Below, one piece after another: positions 43,095 through 52,086 of a stretch of 64,000 bases of DNA; position 1 is the first letter of the stretch, and each line of letters begins with the position of its first letter. A model generated the notes under the pieces. The model was not told the DNA's origin and did no database searches. It was given only the letters and a program-made list of their open reading frames with translations. This stretch comes from Lachnospiraceae bacterium (GTDB lineage: Bacteria > Bacillota > Clostridia > Lachnospirales > Lachnospiraceae): NCBI GenBank assembly GCA_024692715.1, contig JAILMH010000014.1:1-64000 (forward strand), read 5' to 3'. Both the position numbers and the translations under genes were made by a program.

Positions 43095-44822
43095 TCATAC
43101 ATGAAGTATTTTTTCTGCTTTTTCACTCATAGGCTTTCCAAGCTCTTCATCATAGAGCTTCTTTACAGCCGGATTTTCATGGCTGAATCTAAGCGGCATA
43201 TTTCTGTCGAGATCATAGAGAATACGTCCCCGCTCATCCGCCCTTTCGATATCATCACAATGTATAGGCTGTCCGCCGCCTCCGGCACAGCCTCCCGGGC
43301 AGGCCATAACCTCAACAAAGTCAAACTTAACCTCCCCGGAAAGGATCGCATCACATAACCTTCTGGCATTTCCAAGCCCACTGGTCACTGCTATATTCAG
43401 CTTTGTCCCTGCTATATTGAAAGTCTTTGCCCTCCACGGCACATCCTTTTCATTCGGATTTCTGCGCACCTCCTGGAATGCATCCGGCTCAGGATTCTTA
43501 CCTGTGACAATGAATGAAGCTGTTCTTAAGGCAGCCTCCATAACACCGCCTGTAGTTCCGAAAATAACCCCTGCACCTGTATAATCGTCAAGAATCTCAT
43601 CAAAGGCAACCCCTTCAACTCTTCTTGGCGAAATCCTCTCTGAACGGATAAGCCTCAGAAGCTCCCTAGTGGTTAAAACCACATCCACATCAGGAGTTCC
43701 GTCTTCACGACGCATTTCAGGAAGAGTACATTCTTTTTTCTTCGAAACGCAAGGCATGATTGAAATACTGAATATCTCTGAAGGCTTAAGATCATGTTTT
43801 TTTGCAAAGTATGTCTTTAACACTGCCCCAAACATCTGCTGAGGGCTCTTGGAAGTTGAAAGCTGCCCTGCAAGCTCAGGATACTGGCTTTTAACAAAGC
43901 TCACCCATCCAGGACAACAGCTTGTGAACATCGGATATTTTGAAAGTTCTCCATTTTGAAGTCGTTTCAAAAATTCTGTTCCCTCTTCCATTATCGTAAG
44001 ATCTGCCGCATAGCTTGTATCAAAGACATAATCTATACCTATTGTTTTAAGCACTGCAGCTATCTTATTGACTGAAGCCTTCTCAAAATTTATTCCAAGT
44101 TCTTCTGCGACCGATGTCCTCACTGCAGGTGCTATCTGGACTGCAGTGACTATATTCGGATTTTCAATAGCCTCAAGTACCTTGTCAATATCATTTCTTT
44201 CACGAAGCGCCCCCACAGGACAATGTGTTATACACTGCCCGCAAAGCGTACAATCAGATTCCGTAATACTTATGTTATTTGATACATTTACACGAGTACG
44301 GCTTCCTGTCGCCTCAAGATCCCAGATCTTCATTCCCTGAACTTTATCGCATATCTGGATACATCTCATGCATTTTATACATTTATTGGCATCACGGATC
44401 AGAGGGAATGTAGAGTCCCACTCAGTAAATTTTTTCGGAAGTAAATGTTCTCCATAAGGATTATCTATTATTCCATAGTCATTTGCAAGACTTTGAAGCT
44501 GACAATTTCCGCTTCTTGAGCAGGTAGCGCACTTGCAGTCATGTTCTGAAAGGATAAGCTGAAGATTCATTTTCCTTGAAGCTCTTGCCCTTGGTGAATT
44601 TGTATTTATCACCATACCTTCCCGTACACGGTTATTGCAGGCAGGCACAAGCTTCTCTTCACCTTCCACATCCACGCAGCAAAGTCTGCAGGCGCCTATC
44701 TCATTGATATCTTTTAAATAACAAAGATGTGGGATATGGATACCGCATGCCCTTGCTGCATTCAAAATCGTTGTACCCTCAGGCACACTCACATTCCTGT
44801 CGTTGATTCTTAAATTTACCAT
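43095..44822 (-). CDS. [FeFe]-hydrogenase catalytic subunit (HydA type)
   Basis: H-cluster motifs FTSCCPGWVSF, MPCVSKKKEC, EVMACPGGCAGGGGQP; N-terminal 2Fe-2S and ferredoxin clusters. Start set at MVNLRIN. Confidence 0.95.
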   Translation of the reverse strand: MVNLRINDRNVSVPEGTTILNAARACGIHIPHLCYLKDINEIGACRLCCVDVEGEEKLVPACNNRVREGMVINTNSPRARASRKMNLQLILSEHDCKCATCSRSGNCQLQSLANDYGIIDNPYGEHLLPKKFTEWDSTFPLIRDANKCIKCMRCIQICDKVQGMKIWDLEATGSRTRVNVSNNISITESDCTLCGQCITHCPVGALRERNDIDKVLEAIENPNIVTAVQIAPAVRTSVAEELGINFEKASVNKIAAVLKTIGIDYVFDTSYAADLTIMEEGTEFLKRLQNGELSKYPMFTSCCPGWVSFVKSQYPELAGQLSTSKSPQQMFGAVLKTYFAKKHDLKPSEIFSISIMPCVSKKKECTLPEMRREDGTPDVDVVLTTRELLRLIRSERISPRRVEGVAFDEILDDYTGAGVIFGTTGGVMEAALRTASFIVTGKNPEPDAFQEVRRNPNEKDVPWRAKTFNIAGTKLNIAVTSGLGNARRLCDAILSGEVKFDFVEVMACPGGCAGGGGQPIHCDDIERADERGRILYDLDRNMPLRFSHENPAVKKLYDEELGKPMSEKAEKILHV

Positions 44823-46648
44823 TCTGCGTGCCTCCCTCCTTTGAAACCACCGTAGCCAAAGTGATCGCATCGAAGGCATCGGCCGCATTCCTGTGCACAC
44901 TCTTCATCACTCATACCGACACTTACAAGCTCAAAGTTTCCTTCGATATTTGTAAATGACTTAGCTTTAAGATTGACTCTTCCACATGCCGGACTATTGG
45001 TAAGCTGAGGCAGCGGTATATCGACCTCAGTTGCTATCCTGTGATCAAATCCCAGAAATTCATCTATATTTGCGGCTGCCACTTTACCTGCCGCAACTGC
45101 AAGGATAACTGTAGCCGGGCCTGATACAGCATCTCCGCCTGCAAATACATTTCCACTGCCCTCAACAAAGCTGGAGTTTTCTGCCTGTATCCTTCCTCTC
45201 TGAGTGCTTATTCCATTGTCTTCAAACGGTCGGAGCTCAGAAACCTGACCGATAGCAACAATAATATAGTCTGCCGGTATCTTTACCTCATCACTGTCTG
45301 CTTTTTTAATTCCCGGCCTTCCATCCCTTCCGATATCGGATATGATCTGAGGCTGAGCCCAAAGAGCTGTTGCCATTCCTTTTTTATTCTTTTCAATATG
45401 TGCCGGTGCGTGCAAAGGTAATATCTCAGCCCCTTCAGCCTGTGCTTCTTCAATTTCCTCAAACAGAGCCGTCATATCCTCTATTCTCCGCCTATACACA
45501 CATGTCACATGCTTTGCGCCAAGACGAAGAGCTGTGCGTGTCGCATCCATCGCAACATTGCCGCCGCCTACTATAACTGCATTTTTACCATGCATATCGA
45601 TAGTTTCGCCCTCACCTATACTTCTGAGCATTTCTACAGCACTCAAAACATTAGGTGCATCTTCTCCATCTATTCCGAGCTTTCTGTCTCCATGCGCACC
45701 TACAGAAAGATATACAGCATCGTACTTTTTCTTAAGTTCATCCACAGTTATATCTTTACCGACGGATGTATCCAAAACCACATTTACACCCGTATCGATG
45801 ATATGCTGAATATCCTTGTCAAGTACATCCTGTGGAAGTCTGTAATCCGGTATTCCGTATCTGAGCATTCCTCCGAGCTTGTGACGCTGCTCATAGACTG
45901 TGGCCGAATGTCCCATAAGCGTAAGAAAATAAGCCGCTGTAAGTCCTCCCGGGCCGCCACCGACTATTGCAACTGACTTTCCCGTAGCTTCTGCACACTT
46001 AGGAATTTCATCATTCTTTGCATGATCCACAGCATATCGCTTGATACCGCATATATTTATTGCATCATCCATCATCGTACGACGACACTTTTCCTCACAT
46101 GGATGCTCACAAACATACGCACAGACTGAAGGAAACGGATTATCCTTTCTGATAAGCTTAACCGCCTCTTCATTTTTACCGGCTCCGACAAGAGCAATAT
46201 AGCCGGGTACATCCACATGTGCCGGACACTGTGACATACAGGGGATCGCCTGTTTTAAGCCACAGATACATCTTCCCTTTGTAATATGCTCAACATAATC
46301 ATCACGAAATCCCCGAATACCCATAAGGATCGCTCTGGCTGTTTCTGCTCCTATTGCGCAGTCTGCAGTCATTGATATTGACAATGCAGTTTTCTCGATC
46401 TCATCGATTATAGCCAGATCAGCATCCCCATCAAGTACATCCTCAAGCATCTCGGCGAGCCTTCCGAGACCAATCCTGCACGGAGTGCATTTACCGCAGG
46501 TCTGTGCATGACTCATACGCAAAAAGCTAAGAGACATGTCCACAGGACAGATTCCCGGCGGGCTGGCTTTAATACGCCGCTCAACATTTCTGTACAATTC
46601 GTCCATGTGTTTTTGAATCCTGTCGGATTCCATTATCAAACGACTCAT
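44816..46648 (-). CDS. NuoF 4Fe-4S domain fused to GltD-like FAD/NAD(P) oxidoreductase; hydrogenase partner
   Basis: HAQTCGKCTPCRIGLGRLAEML (NuoF C-terminal cluster), then GGGPGGLTAAYFLTLMGH and VIVGGGNVAMDATRTALRLGAKHV; overlaps the hydrogenase start. Confidence 0.88.
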   Translation of the reverse strand: MSRLIMESDRIQKHMDELYRNVERRIKASPPGICPVDMSLSFLRMSHAQTCGKCTPCRIGLGRLAEMLEDVLDGDADLAIIDEIEKTALSISMTADCAIGAETARAILMGIRGFRDDYVEHITKGRCICGLKQAIPCMSQCPAHVDVPGYIALVGAGKNEEAVKLIRKDNPFPSVCAYVCEHPCEEKCRRTMMDDAINICGIKRYAVDHAKNDEIPKCAEATGKSVAIVGGGPGGLTAAYFLTLMGHSATVYEQRHKLGGMLRYGIPDYRLPQDVLDKDIQHIIDTGVNVVLDTSVGKDITVDELKKKYDAVYLSVGAHGDRKLGIDGEDAPNVLSAVEMLRSIGEGETIDMHGKNAVIVGGGNVAMDATRTALRLGAKHVTCVYRRRIEDMTALFEEIEEAQAEGAEILPLHAPAHIEKNKKGMATALWAQPQIISDIGRDGRPGIKKADSDEVKIPADYIIVAIGQVSELRPFEDNGISTQRGRIQAENSSFVEGSGNVFAGGDAVSGPATVILAVAAGKVAAANIDEFLGFDHRIATEVDIPLPQLTNSPACGRVNLKAKSFTNIEGNFELVSVGMSDEECAQECGRCLRCDHFGYGGFKGGRHAEW

Positions 46649-46842
46649 ACAATTTCCTCCCATTCGCTTTTAATTGTACATAAATTATATCATCATACGT
46701 GAGCCATTGTAATAATAGTTATTTTTATAACGAAATTGACTTATTTTTTGTGCATAATTCTCATATTTTTGTATGCATAATTATATTAAATTTATTCTAG
46801 TTTGTGGAATTTATCTAAGAGCATTAGAAAATCAGAAATTAA

Positions 46843-46870
46843 GGACCCCCGCAAATATATGCGAGGGTCC
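46843..46870 (-). terminator. Terminator of the Rnf operon
   Basis: GGACCCCCGCAAATATATGCGAGGGTCC hairpin just downstream of rnfB. Confidence 0.8.
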
Positions 46871-46904
46871 CTGAGCCATATGTGAAATTCAGTTCACAAC
46901 AAAA

Positions 46905-47735
46905 TTACTGTGCTGCAGACTTAACTACAGGCTTTGCATCAGCAGAGCTGATAATAACATGTGCAGGACACTTTTCAGCACACTTATTACATCCAACACA
47001 CTTTTCATAATCGATGTGTGCAATATCATTTATAACATGAATTGCATCATGTTCACACTGCTTTTCACAAAGGTGACATGCGATACATCCTGCAGAACAC
47101 TGCTTACGGACAACCATACCTTTTTCAGTGCTTGAACACTGAACAGCCTGAATGTTCTTGACCGGCTTGAACTCAATGATCTTCTGAGGACATTCTTTAA
47201 TACATTTTCCACAGGCGATACATTTATCAGGATCAACATGAGCAACGCCATCCTTAACTGTGATAGCATTCTCTGGACATACAGCTGCACATGAGCCAAA
47301 TCCGAGACATCCGTGCTCACAATCCCAGATCTGAAGACCTGAAAGAGCTGCTGCACGACAGTCCATGATTCCGGCATAGTTTGCCTTCTGCTGTGTAACG
47401 TGACAGCTTCCGATACATTTAACAAATGCTGCCTTTCTTTCTTCTGCTGTTCCATCAACAGCAACACCCATAACTTCACCAACTTTGGCAGCTACAGGAG
47501 CACCACCGACAGGACATCCGTTTACAGGTGCCTCGCCTGCTGCAATAGCAGCAGCCATAGCATCACATCCTGCATATCCACATGCACCGCAGTTATTTCC
47601 AGGGAGACACTCTCTAACCTTTGTCTCTCTCTCATCAACAGCGACATAAAACTTTTTATTAAAAAATACCAGACCGATTCCAACAAGGATACCGGCCACG
47701 GCAAGAACCAGTGTAGCAATCACTATTCCGTTCAT
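46905..47735 (-). CDS. rnfB: Electron transport complex subunit RnfB
   Basis: 276 aa; N-terminal TM, CLPGNNCGACGYAGCDAMA, multiple ferredoxin motifs. Confidence 0.94.
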   Translation of the reverse strand: MNGIVIATLVLAVAGILVGIGLVFFNKKFYVAVDERETKVRECLPGNNCGACGYAGCDAMAAAIAAGEAPVNGCPVGGAPVAAKVGEVMGVAVDGTAEERKAAFVKCIGSCHVTQQKANYAGIMDCRAAALSGLQIWDCEHGCLGFGSCAAVCPENAITVKDGVAHVDPDKCIACGKCIKECPQKIIEFKPVKNIQAVQCSSTEKGMVVRKQCSAGCIACHLCEKQCEHDAIHVINDIAHIDYEKCVGCNKCAEKCPAHVIISSADAKPVVKSAAQ

Positions 47736-47750
47736 GATCGATATTCCTCC

Positions 47751-48326
47751 TTAAATTGATAATCCAGAAAATCCCATAAATGCAATTGACATAAGAGCTG
47801 CACAGAGAAGAACAATAGGTGCGCCCTTTACAGGTGCAGGAAGATCATCTTCATTTATACGGCTTCTTAATCCGGCAAGAAGTACGATAGCGATCGTATA
47901 ACCGACTGCTGTACCAAATCCGGCAAGCACGCTCTGTGCGAAGTTATATTCATTAGTTACATTTGTAAGAGCGACACCAAGTACTGCACAGTTGGTAGTG
48001 ATCAGCGGAAGATAAATACCAAGAGCCTTATACAGTGCAGGTGATGTCTTTTTAAGGAACATCTCAACGATCTGAACAAGTGCTGCAATGATCAGGATGA
48101 AAACGATAGTCTTCATGTAATCCAGACCGAATGGATCAAGTACATAGTTATAAAGGAGACTTGCAACCGCTGATGCGATAGTTATAACGAAAATAACTGC
48201 TGCACCAAGGCTTGCTGAAGCCTTCATGTTTTTTGATACGCCAAGGAAGGAGCATATTCCAAGGAACTGTATCAGAACGACGTTATTAATGAGCGCCGCT
48301 GTAATAACGATCATTAAATATTCCAT
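47751..48326 (-). CDS. rnfA: Electron transport complex subunit RnfA
   Basis: 191 aa; NNVVLIQFLGICSFLGVSKN, PLITTNCAVLGVAL. Confidence 0.94.
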   Translation of the reverse strand: MEYLMIVITAALINNVVLIQFLGICSFLGVSKNMKASASLGAAVIFVITIASAVASLLYNYVLDPFGLDYMKTIVFILIIAALVQIVEMFLKKTSPALYKALGIYLPLITTNCAVLGVALTNVTNEYNFAQSVLAGFGTAVGYTIAIVLLAGLRSRINEDDLPAPVKGAPIVLLCAALMSIAFMGFSGLSI

Positions 48327-48329
48327 CAG

Positions 48330-49100
48330 TTAGTTCTCCTTTCCTTTATTTGTTTCTTCTGTCTTAGGAGCTGCAGGCTTTGCTGCCGGCTTTACAGCTG
48401 ATTTAGCTGCTGTCTTGAGCACGTCTGCTGCTTCTTTACGAGCTGCACAGGAAACACCACATGAGCCACATGAACCTGCACAACCTTCTTCAACAATATC
48501 ATTAGCGCGAGTTGTGATAGAAGCCGCATTCATAACCATGACCATGAATGCGATAACCATAAATGCGCCCGGAGCCTTAACGAAGATTCCGATAGGCTCG
48601 ATAGAATCAGGAAGAACCTGAGCACCAAATGCAGTACCTGCTCCAATGAACTCACGGATAAGACCGAGGATACCAAGTGCAATGGTGAATCCGAGACCCA
48701 TTCCGATACCATCGAAACAAGCAAGGCCTATAGAATTTTTATTAGCATATGCCTCGGCACGGCCAAGGATGATACAGTTAACAACTATAAGAGGTATATA
48801 AATACCCAACGCTTCATTCAGTGCCGGAAGATAAGCCTCCATAAGAAGCTCTACTGTTGTAACAAGAGTTGCAACAATAACGATGTAACTTGGAAGTCGT
48901 ACATCATCCGGAATAACTTTTCTAAGTGCGGAAATGATCATATTTGATGCGATCAGAACCACTGTAGTTGAAAGACCCATTCCGATACCATTTGTGGCAG
49001 ATGTAGTTACCGCGAGGGTAGGACACATACCAAGCATGAGTACCATACAAGGGTTTTCTTTTACGATACCATTATAAATTCGCTCAACATACTTATTCAT
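48330..49100 (-). CDS. rnfE: Electron transport complex subunit RnfE with Cys- and Ala/Lys-rich C-terminal extension
   Basis: 256 aa; ENPCMVLMLGMCPTLAVTTSATNGIGMG, YIPLIVVNCIILGRAEAYA; tail CAGSCGSCGVSCAARKEAAD... Confidence 0.93.
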   Translation of the reverse strand: MNKYVERIYNGIVKENPCMVLMLGMCPTLAVTTSATNGIGMGLSTTVVLIASNMIISALRKVIPDDVRLPSYIVIVATLVTTVELLMEAYLPALNEALGIYIPLIVVNCIILGRAEAYANKNSIGLACFDGIGMGLGFTIALGILGLIREFIGAGTAFGAQVLPDSIEPIGIFVKAPGAFMVIAFMVMVMNAASITTRANDIVEEGCAGSCGSCGVSCAARKEAADVLKTAAKSAVKPAAKPAAPKTEETNKGKEN

Positions 49101-49113
49101 CTCTTAGCCCTCC

Positions 49114-50685
49114 TTACTGTGCATTTGCAGCTACAAAGTCAAGCGCTGCATTAACTGCATTAACAACTGCACCAGATGTAATTGAGGCTCCAGAAATAGA
49201 GTTGATCTCATCATCAGCTGTAGAACCGCCAGCCTTATTAAGTGTGAACTTAGAAGCTGTTCTTCCAACAAACTGACCCTTGAATTCATCCTCGTCTGCT
49301 CTCATACCCATACCGGCTGTCTCATTCAACTCTGTGAATGCGATTCCGTTAAGAGTACCGTCAAGACTGATACCTGCTGAAAGTGTGATCTGACCGTCGA
49401 AACCATCCTTAGATGATACACTTACAACATAACCAACTGTATTTCCTGATGAATCTTTACCAGCAACAACGCTGTTGATCAATACATTACCAAAGTCAGT
49501 GCCATAAACTTCACCGTTGAGTGCATCTACAGCCGCTGTCATTGTTTCGTCATTTTCGAATGTCTCAGCATCCGGCATAACTGCCTTATAAGATTCCATA
49601 TTCTTTGCAATGTTCTGCTGCTCGATGGTCTCCTTTGTTGTCTCATAAACTGAGCTGAGAAGAAGGCCTGCGATAATTGCGATCGCACCAAGAACAATTA
49701 CAGGAACAGGAATAATAGAGCTCTTTTCATCGTTCTTCACGTTGATAGTATTATCAGTCTGAGCTCCGCTTCTAAATGCGTATGGCTTAGGAATGATAAA
49801 CTCATCGATCATAGGAGTAAAGAGGTTTGACATAATAACCGCATAGCTTACAGAATCTGCTGAGCTTCCGAGTACACGGAAAAGTCCGGCAAGAACACCT
49901 ACGATAACACCGTAGATAACCTGTCCTTTACTTGTAACAGGACTTGAAACAGGATCTGTAGCCATGAAGAAGGCTGCCATTATAACACCGCCTGCAAAAA
50001 GCTGTCCCATGAGATAGTTAAGGCTGAATCCTTTTCCACCAAAGATTCCCATGAATGCAACGAATGAAAGAATTGTTGCGGCCGGGATTTCAATTGTGAT
50101 ACCTCCAACTACCCAAAGGTACATACCACCAATGAAAAGTGCAAGTGTTGAACATCCGATCACACCGTTTGTAAATCCAAATGCCATTTTTACGACACTT
50201 ACAGCAGTGCCACCGGCCATATCAGCAAGAGGTGTAGCTCCTGAGATGCCATTTACTGCGTATGAAGTCATTGTTGTTCCAAACGAAATAAGAAGGAAGC
50301 ATCTTGCTGCAAGAGCCGGATTCATCACATTCTTACCGAGTCCTCCAAAGAGTGACTTAACGATGATAATTGCAAATACCGCACCGATAAACGGAATGTA
50401 GAGCGGAACACCTGCCGGAAGACAAAGTGCAAGAAGAAGACCTGTAACAACAGCACTTCCGTCTTTGATAGTGTTTTCCTTCTTAGCAATATAGTCAAAT
50501 ACAAATTCAGAAAGAACTGCAGATACAATACTTGTAAGTATTATAAGAGCTGCATGCAATCCGAAATGATAAATTCCTACAACTGTAGCAGGGATCAGAG
50601 CAAGTACCACATCATACATTACCTGACCTGTAGATAACTTGCTTCTCACATGCGGGCTCGGTGAAACGTTTAATACATTACTCAT
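49114..50685 (-). CDS. Fused RnfD-RnfG electron transport complex protein
   Basis: 523 aa continuous ORF: RnfD (SPHVRSKLSTGQVMYDV, flavinylation site SGATPL) followed by RnfG FMN-binding domain (ISGASITSGAVVNAV). Confidence 0.9.
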   Translation of the reverse strand: MSNVLNVSPSPHVRSKLSTGQVMYDVVLALIPATVVGIYHFGLHAALIILTSIVSAVLSEFVFDYIAKKENTIKDGSAVVTGLLLALCLPAGVPLYIPFIGAVFAIIIVKSLFGGLGKNVMNPALAARCFLLISFGTTMTSYAVNGISGATPLADMAGGTAVSVVKMAFGFTNGVIGCSTLALFIGGMYLWVVGGITIEIPAATILSFVAFMGIFGGKGFSLNYLMGQLFAGGVIMAAFFMATDPVSSPVTSKGQVIYGVIVGVLAGLFRVLGSSADSVSYAVIMSNLFTPMIDEFIIPKPYAFRSGAQTDNTINVKNDEKSSIIPVPVIVLGAIAIIAGLLLSSVYETTKETIEQQNIAKNMESYKAVMPDAETFENDETMTAAVDALNGEVYGTDFGNVLINSVVAGKDSSGNTVGYVVSVSSKDGFDGQITLSAGISLDGTLNGIAFTELNETAGMGMRADEDEFKGQFVGRTASKFTLNKAGGSTADDEINSISGASITSGAVVNAVNAALDFVAANAQ

Positions 50686-52013
50686 TTCTTTGCCCTCCTT
50701 GAAAGAATTTCTGATTTTGCCTGCTTAAAGAGCTGCATAAGCGGACGCTTAGCCGGGCAGACATATGTACAAGAGCCGCACTGGATACATTCAAGTCCGT
50801 AATACTTATTCTCAAATGCATCATAATCCTTACGGTTAAGGCTTTCCTGCATCAGCTGTGGAACAAGTCCCATCGGACAAGAACGGTTGCATCGTCCGCA
50901 TCTGATACATGCTGTCATCTGCTCAATTGCAAGAACAGCTCCATCTTCAACAAGTGCTGTAATAGCGTTATTGCCCTTCTGAAGCGGAACTTCAACTGAT
51001 GACATTGCAATACCCATCATTGGTCCACCTGAAAGAACCTTCTGTGGTTCACTCTTATAGCCGCCGGCAGCCTCAAGAAGCTCCTGCTGAATCGTACCGA
51101 TCCTAACCATGAAATTTGAAGGATTTGCAATAGCATCACCAGATACTGTAACAGCTCTCTGTACGAGCGGAATATTCTTACATACAGCATTGTAGATAGC
51201 ATTGAAGGTACCAACGTTGTCGACAATGCAGCCTGCATCTGCCGGAAGCATTGTTGATTTGATATCAATACCTGATACAACCTTTATGATAGAACGTTCT
51301 CCGCCCTGCGGATACTTTGTTTCAGCCTGAATAAGACGGAACCGGTCATCACCGGCGATCGCCTTGCGCATAGCATCAATAGCTTCAGGCTTGTTATCTT
51401 CTATAACAACAACGCCTTCTGCCTGAGGAAACATTGAGAGAACAACTTTCATACCTGCAACAATATCTTCAGCATGAGTTCTCATGAGCTGATCGTCACA
51501 GCAGATATAAGGCTCGCATTCTGAACCATTGGCAATAATGTGTCTTATCTCATCATGATTTTTCGGATTAAGCTTTACTGATGTAGGGAAACCGGCACCA
51601 CCCATACCAACGATACCTGCATTTCTTACCTTCTCAATAATTTCATCCTTTGTAAGCTTAGTGTAATCTGTTTCTTTACCAAAGCCTTCTACAGTCTCAT
51701 ACTTACCGTCATTTTCTACAACGATAGATTCAACTGATTTTCCCCCGGCTGTAAGGCGTTTCTCCACCGCCTTTACTTTACCTGACACCGAACAGATAAT
51801 TGGTGCGGAAACAAATCCGTCAGCTTCGGCAATTGTCTGTCCTACAAGAACAGCATCGCCTTTTTTAACAATTGGCTTAGCGGGTTTACCGATGTGCTGA
51901 CTAACAGGAAATACAAGGTCTCCCTGCGGTTCATATACCGTAAGAGCTGCATTTCTTGCCAGTTCCTTATGCTCATCGGGGTGAATTCCGCCGCGAAAAG
52001 TTTTACCTGACAT
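50682..52013 (-). CDS. rnfC: Electron transport complex subunit RnfC
   Basis: 443 aa; FRGGIHPDEHKELA, GMGGAGFPTSVKL, CIRCGRCNRSCPMGLVP, CIQCGSCTYVCPAKRPL. Confidence 0.94.
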   Translation of the reverse strand: MSGKTFRGGIHPDEHKELARNAALTVYEPQGDLVFPVSQHIGKPAKPIVKKGDAVLVGQTIAEADGFVSAPIICSVSGKVKAVEKRLTAGGKSVESIVVENDGKYETVEGFGKETDYTKLTKDEIIEKVRNAGIVGMGGAGFPTSVKLNPKNHDEIRHIIANGSECEPYICCDDQLMRTHAEDIVAGMKVVLSMFPQAEGVVVIEDNKPEAIDAMRKAIAGDDRFRLIQAETKYPQGGERSIIKVVSGIDIKSTMLPADAGCIVDNVGTFNAIYNAVCKNIPLVQRAVTVSGDAIANPSNFMVRIGTIQQELLEAAGGYKSEPQKVLSGGPMMGIAMSSVEVPLQKGNNAITALVEDGAVLAIEQMTACIRCGRCNRSCPMGLVPQLMQESLNRKDYDAFENKYYGLECIQCGSCTYVCPAKRPLMQLFKQAKSEILSRRAKK

Positions 52014-52086
52014 ACAATCCTCCTAGTTTTATATATTCCAAAAGTTCAGAGCCCGGCCTATCCGGGCCCCGAACAATCAGTCTTAA

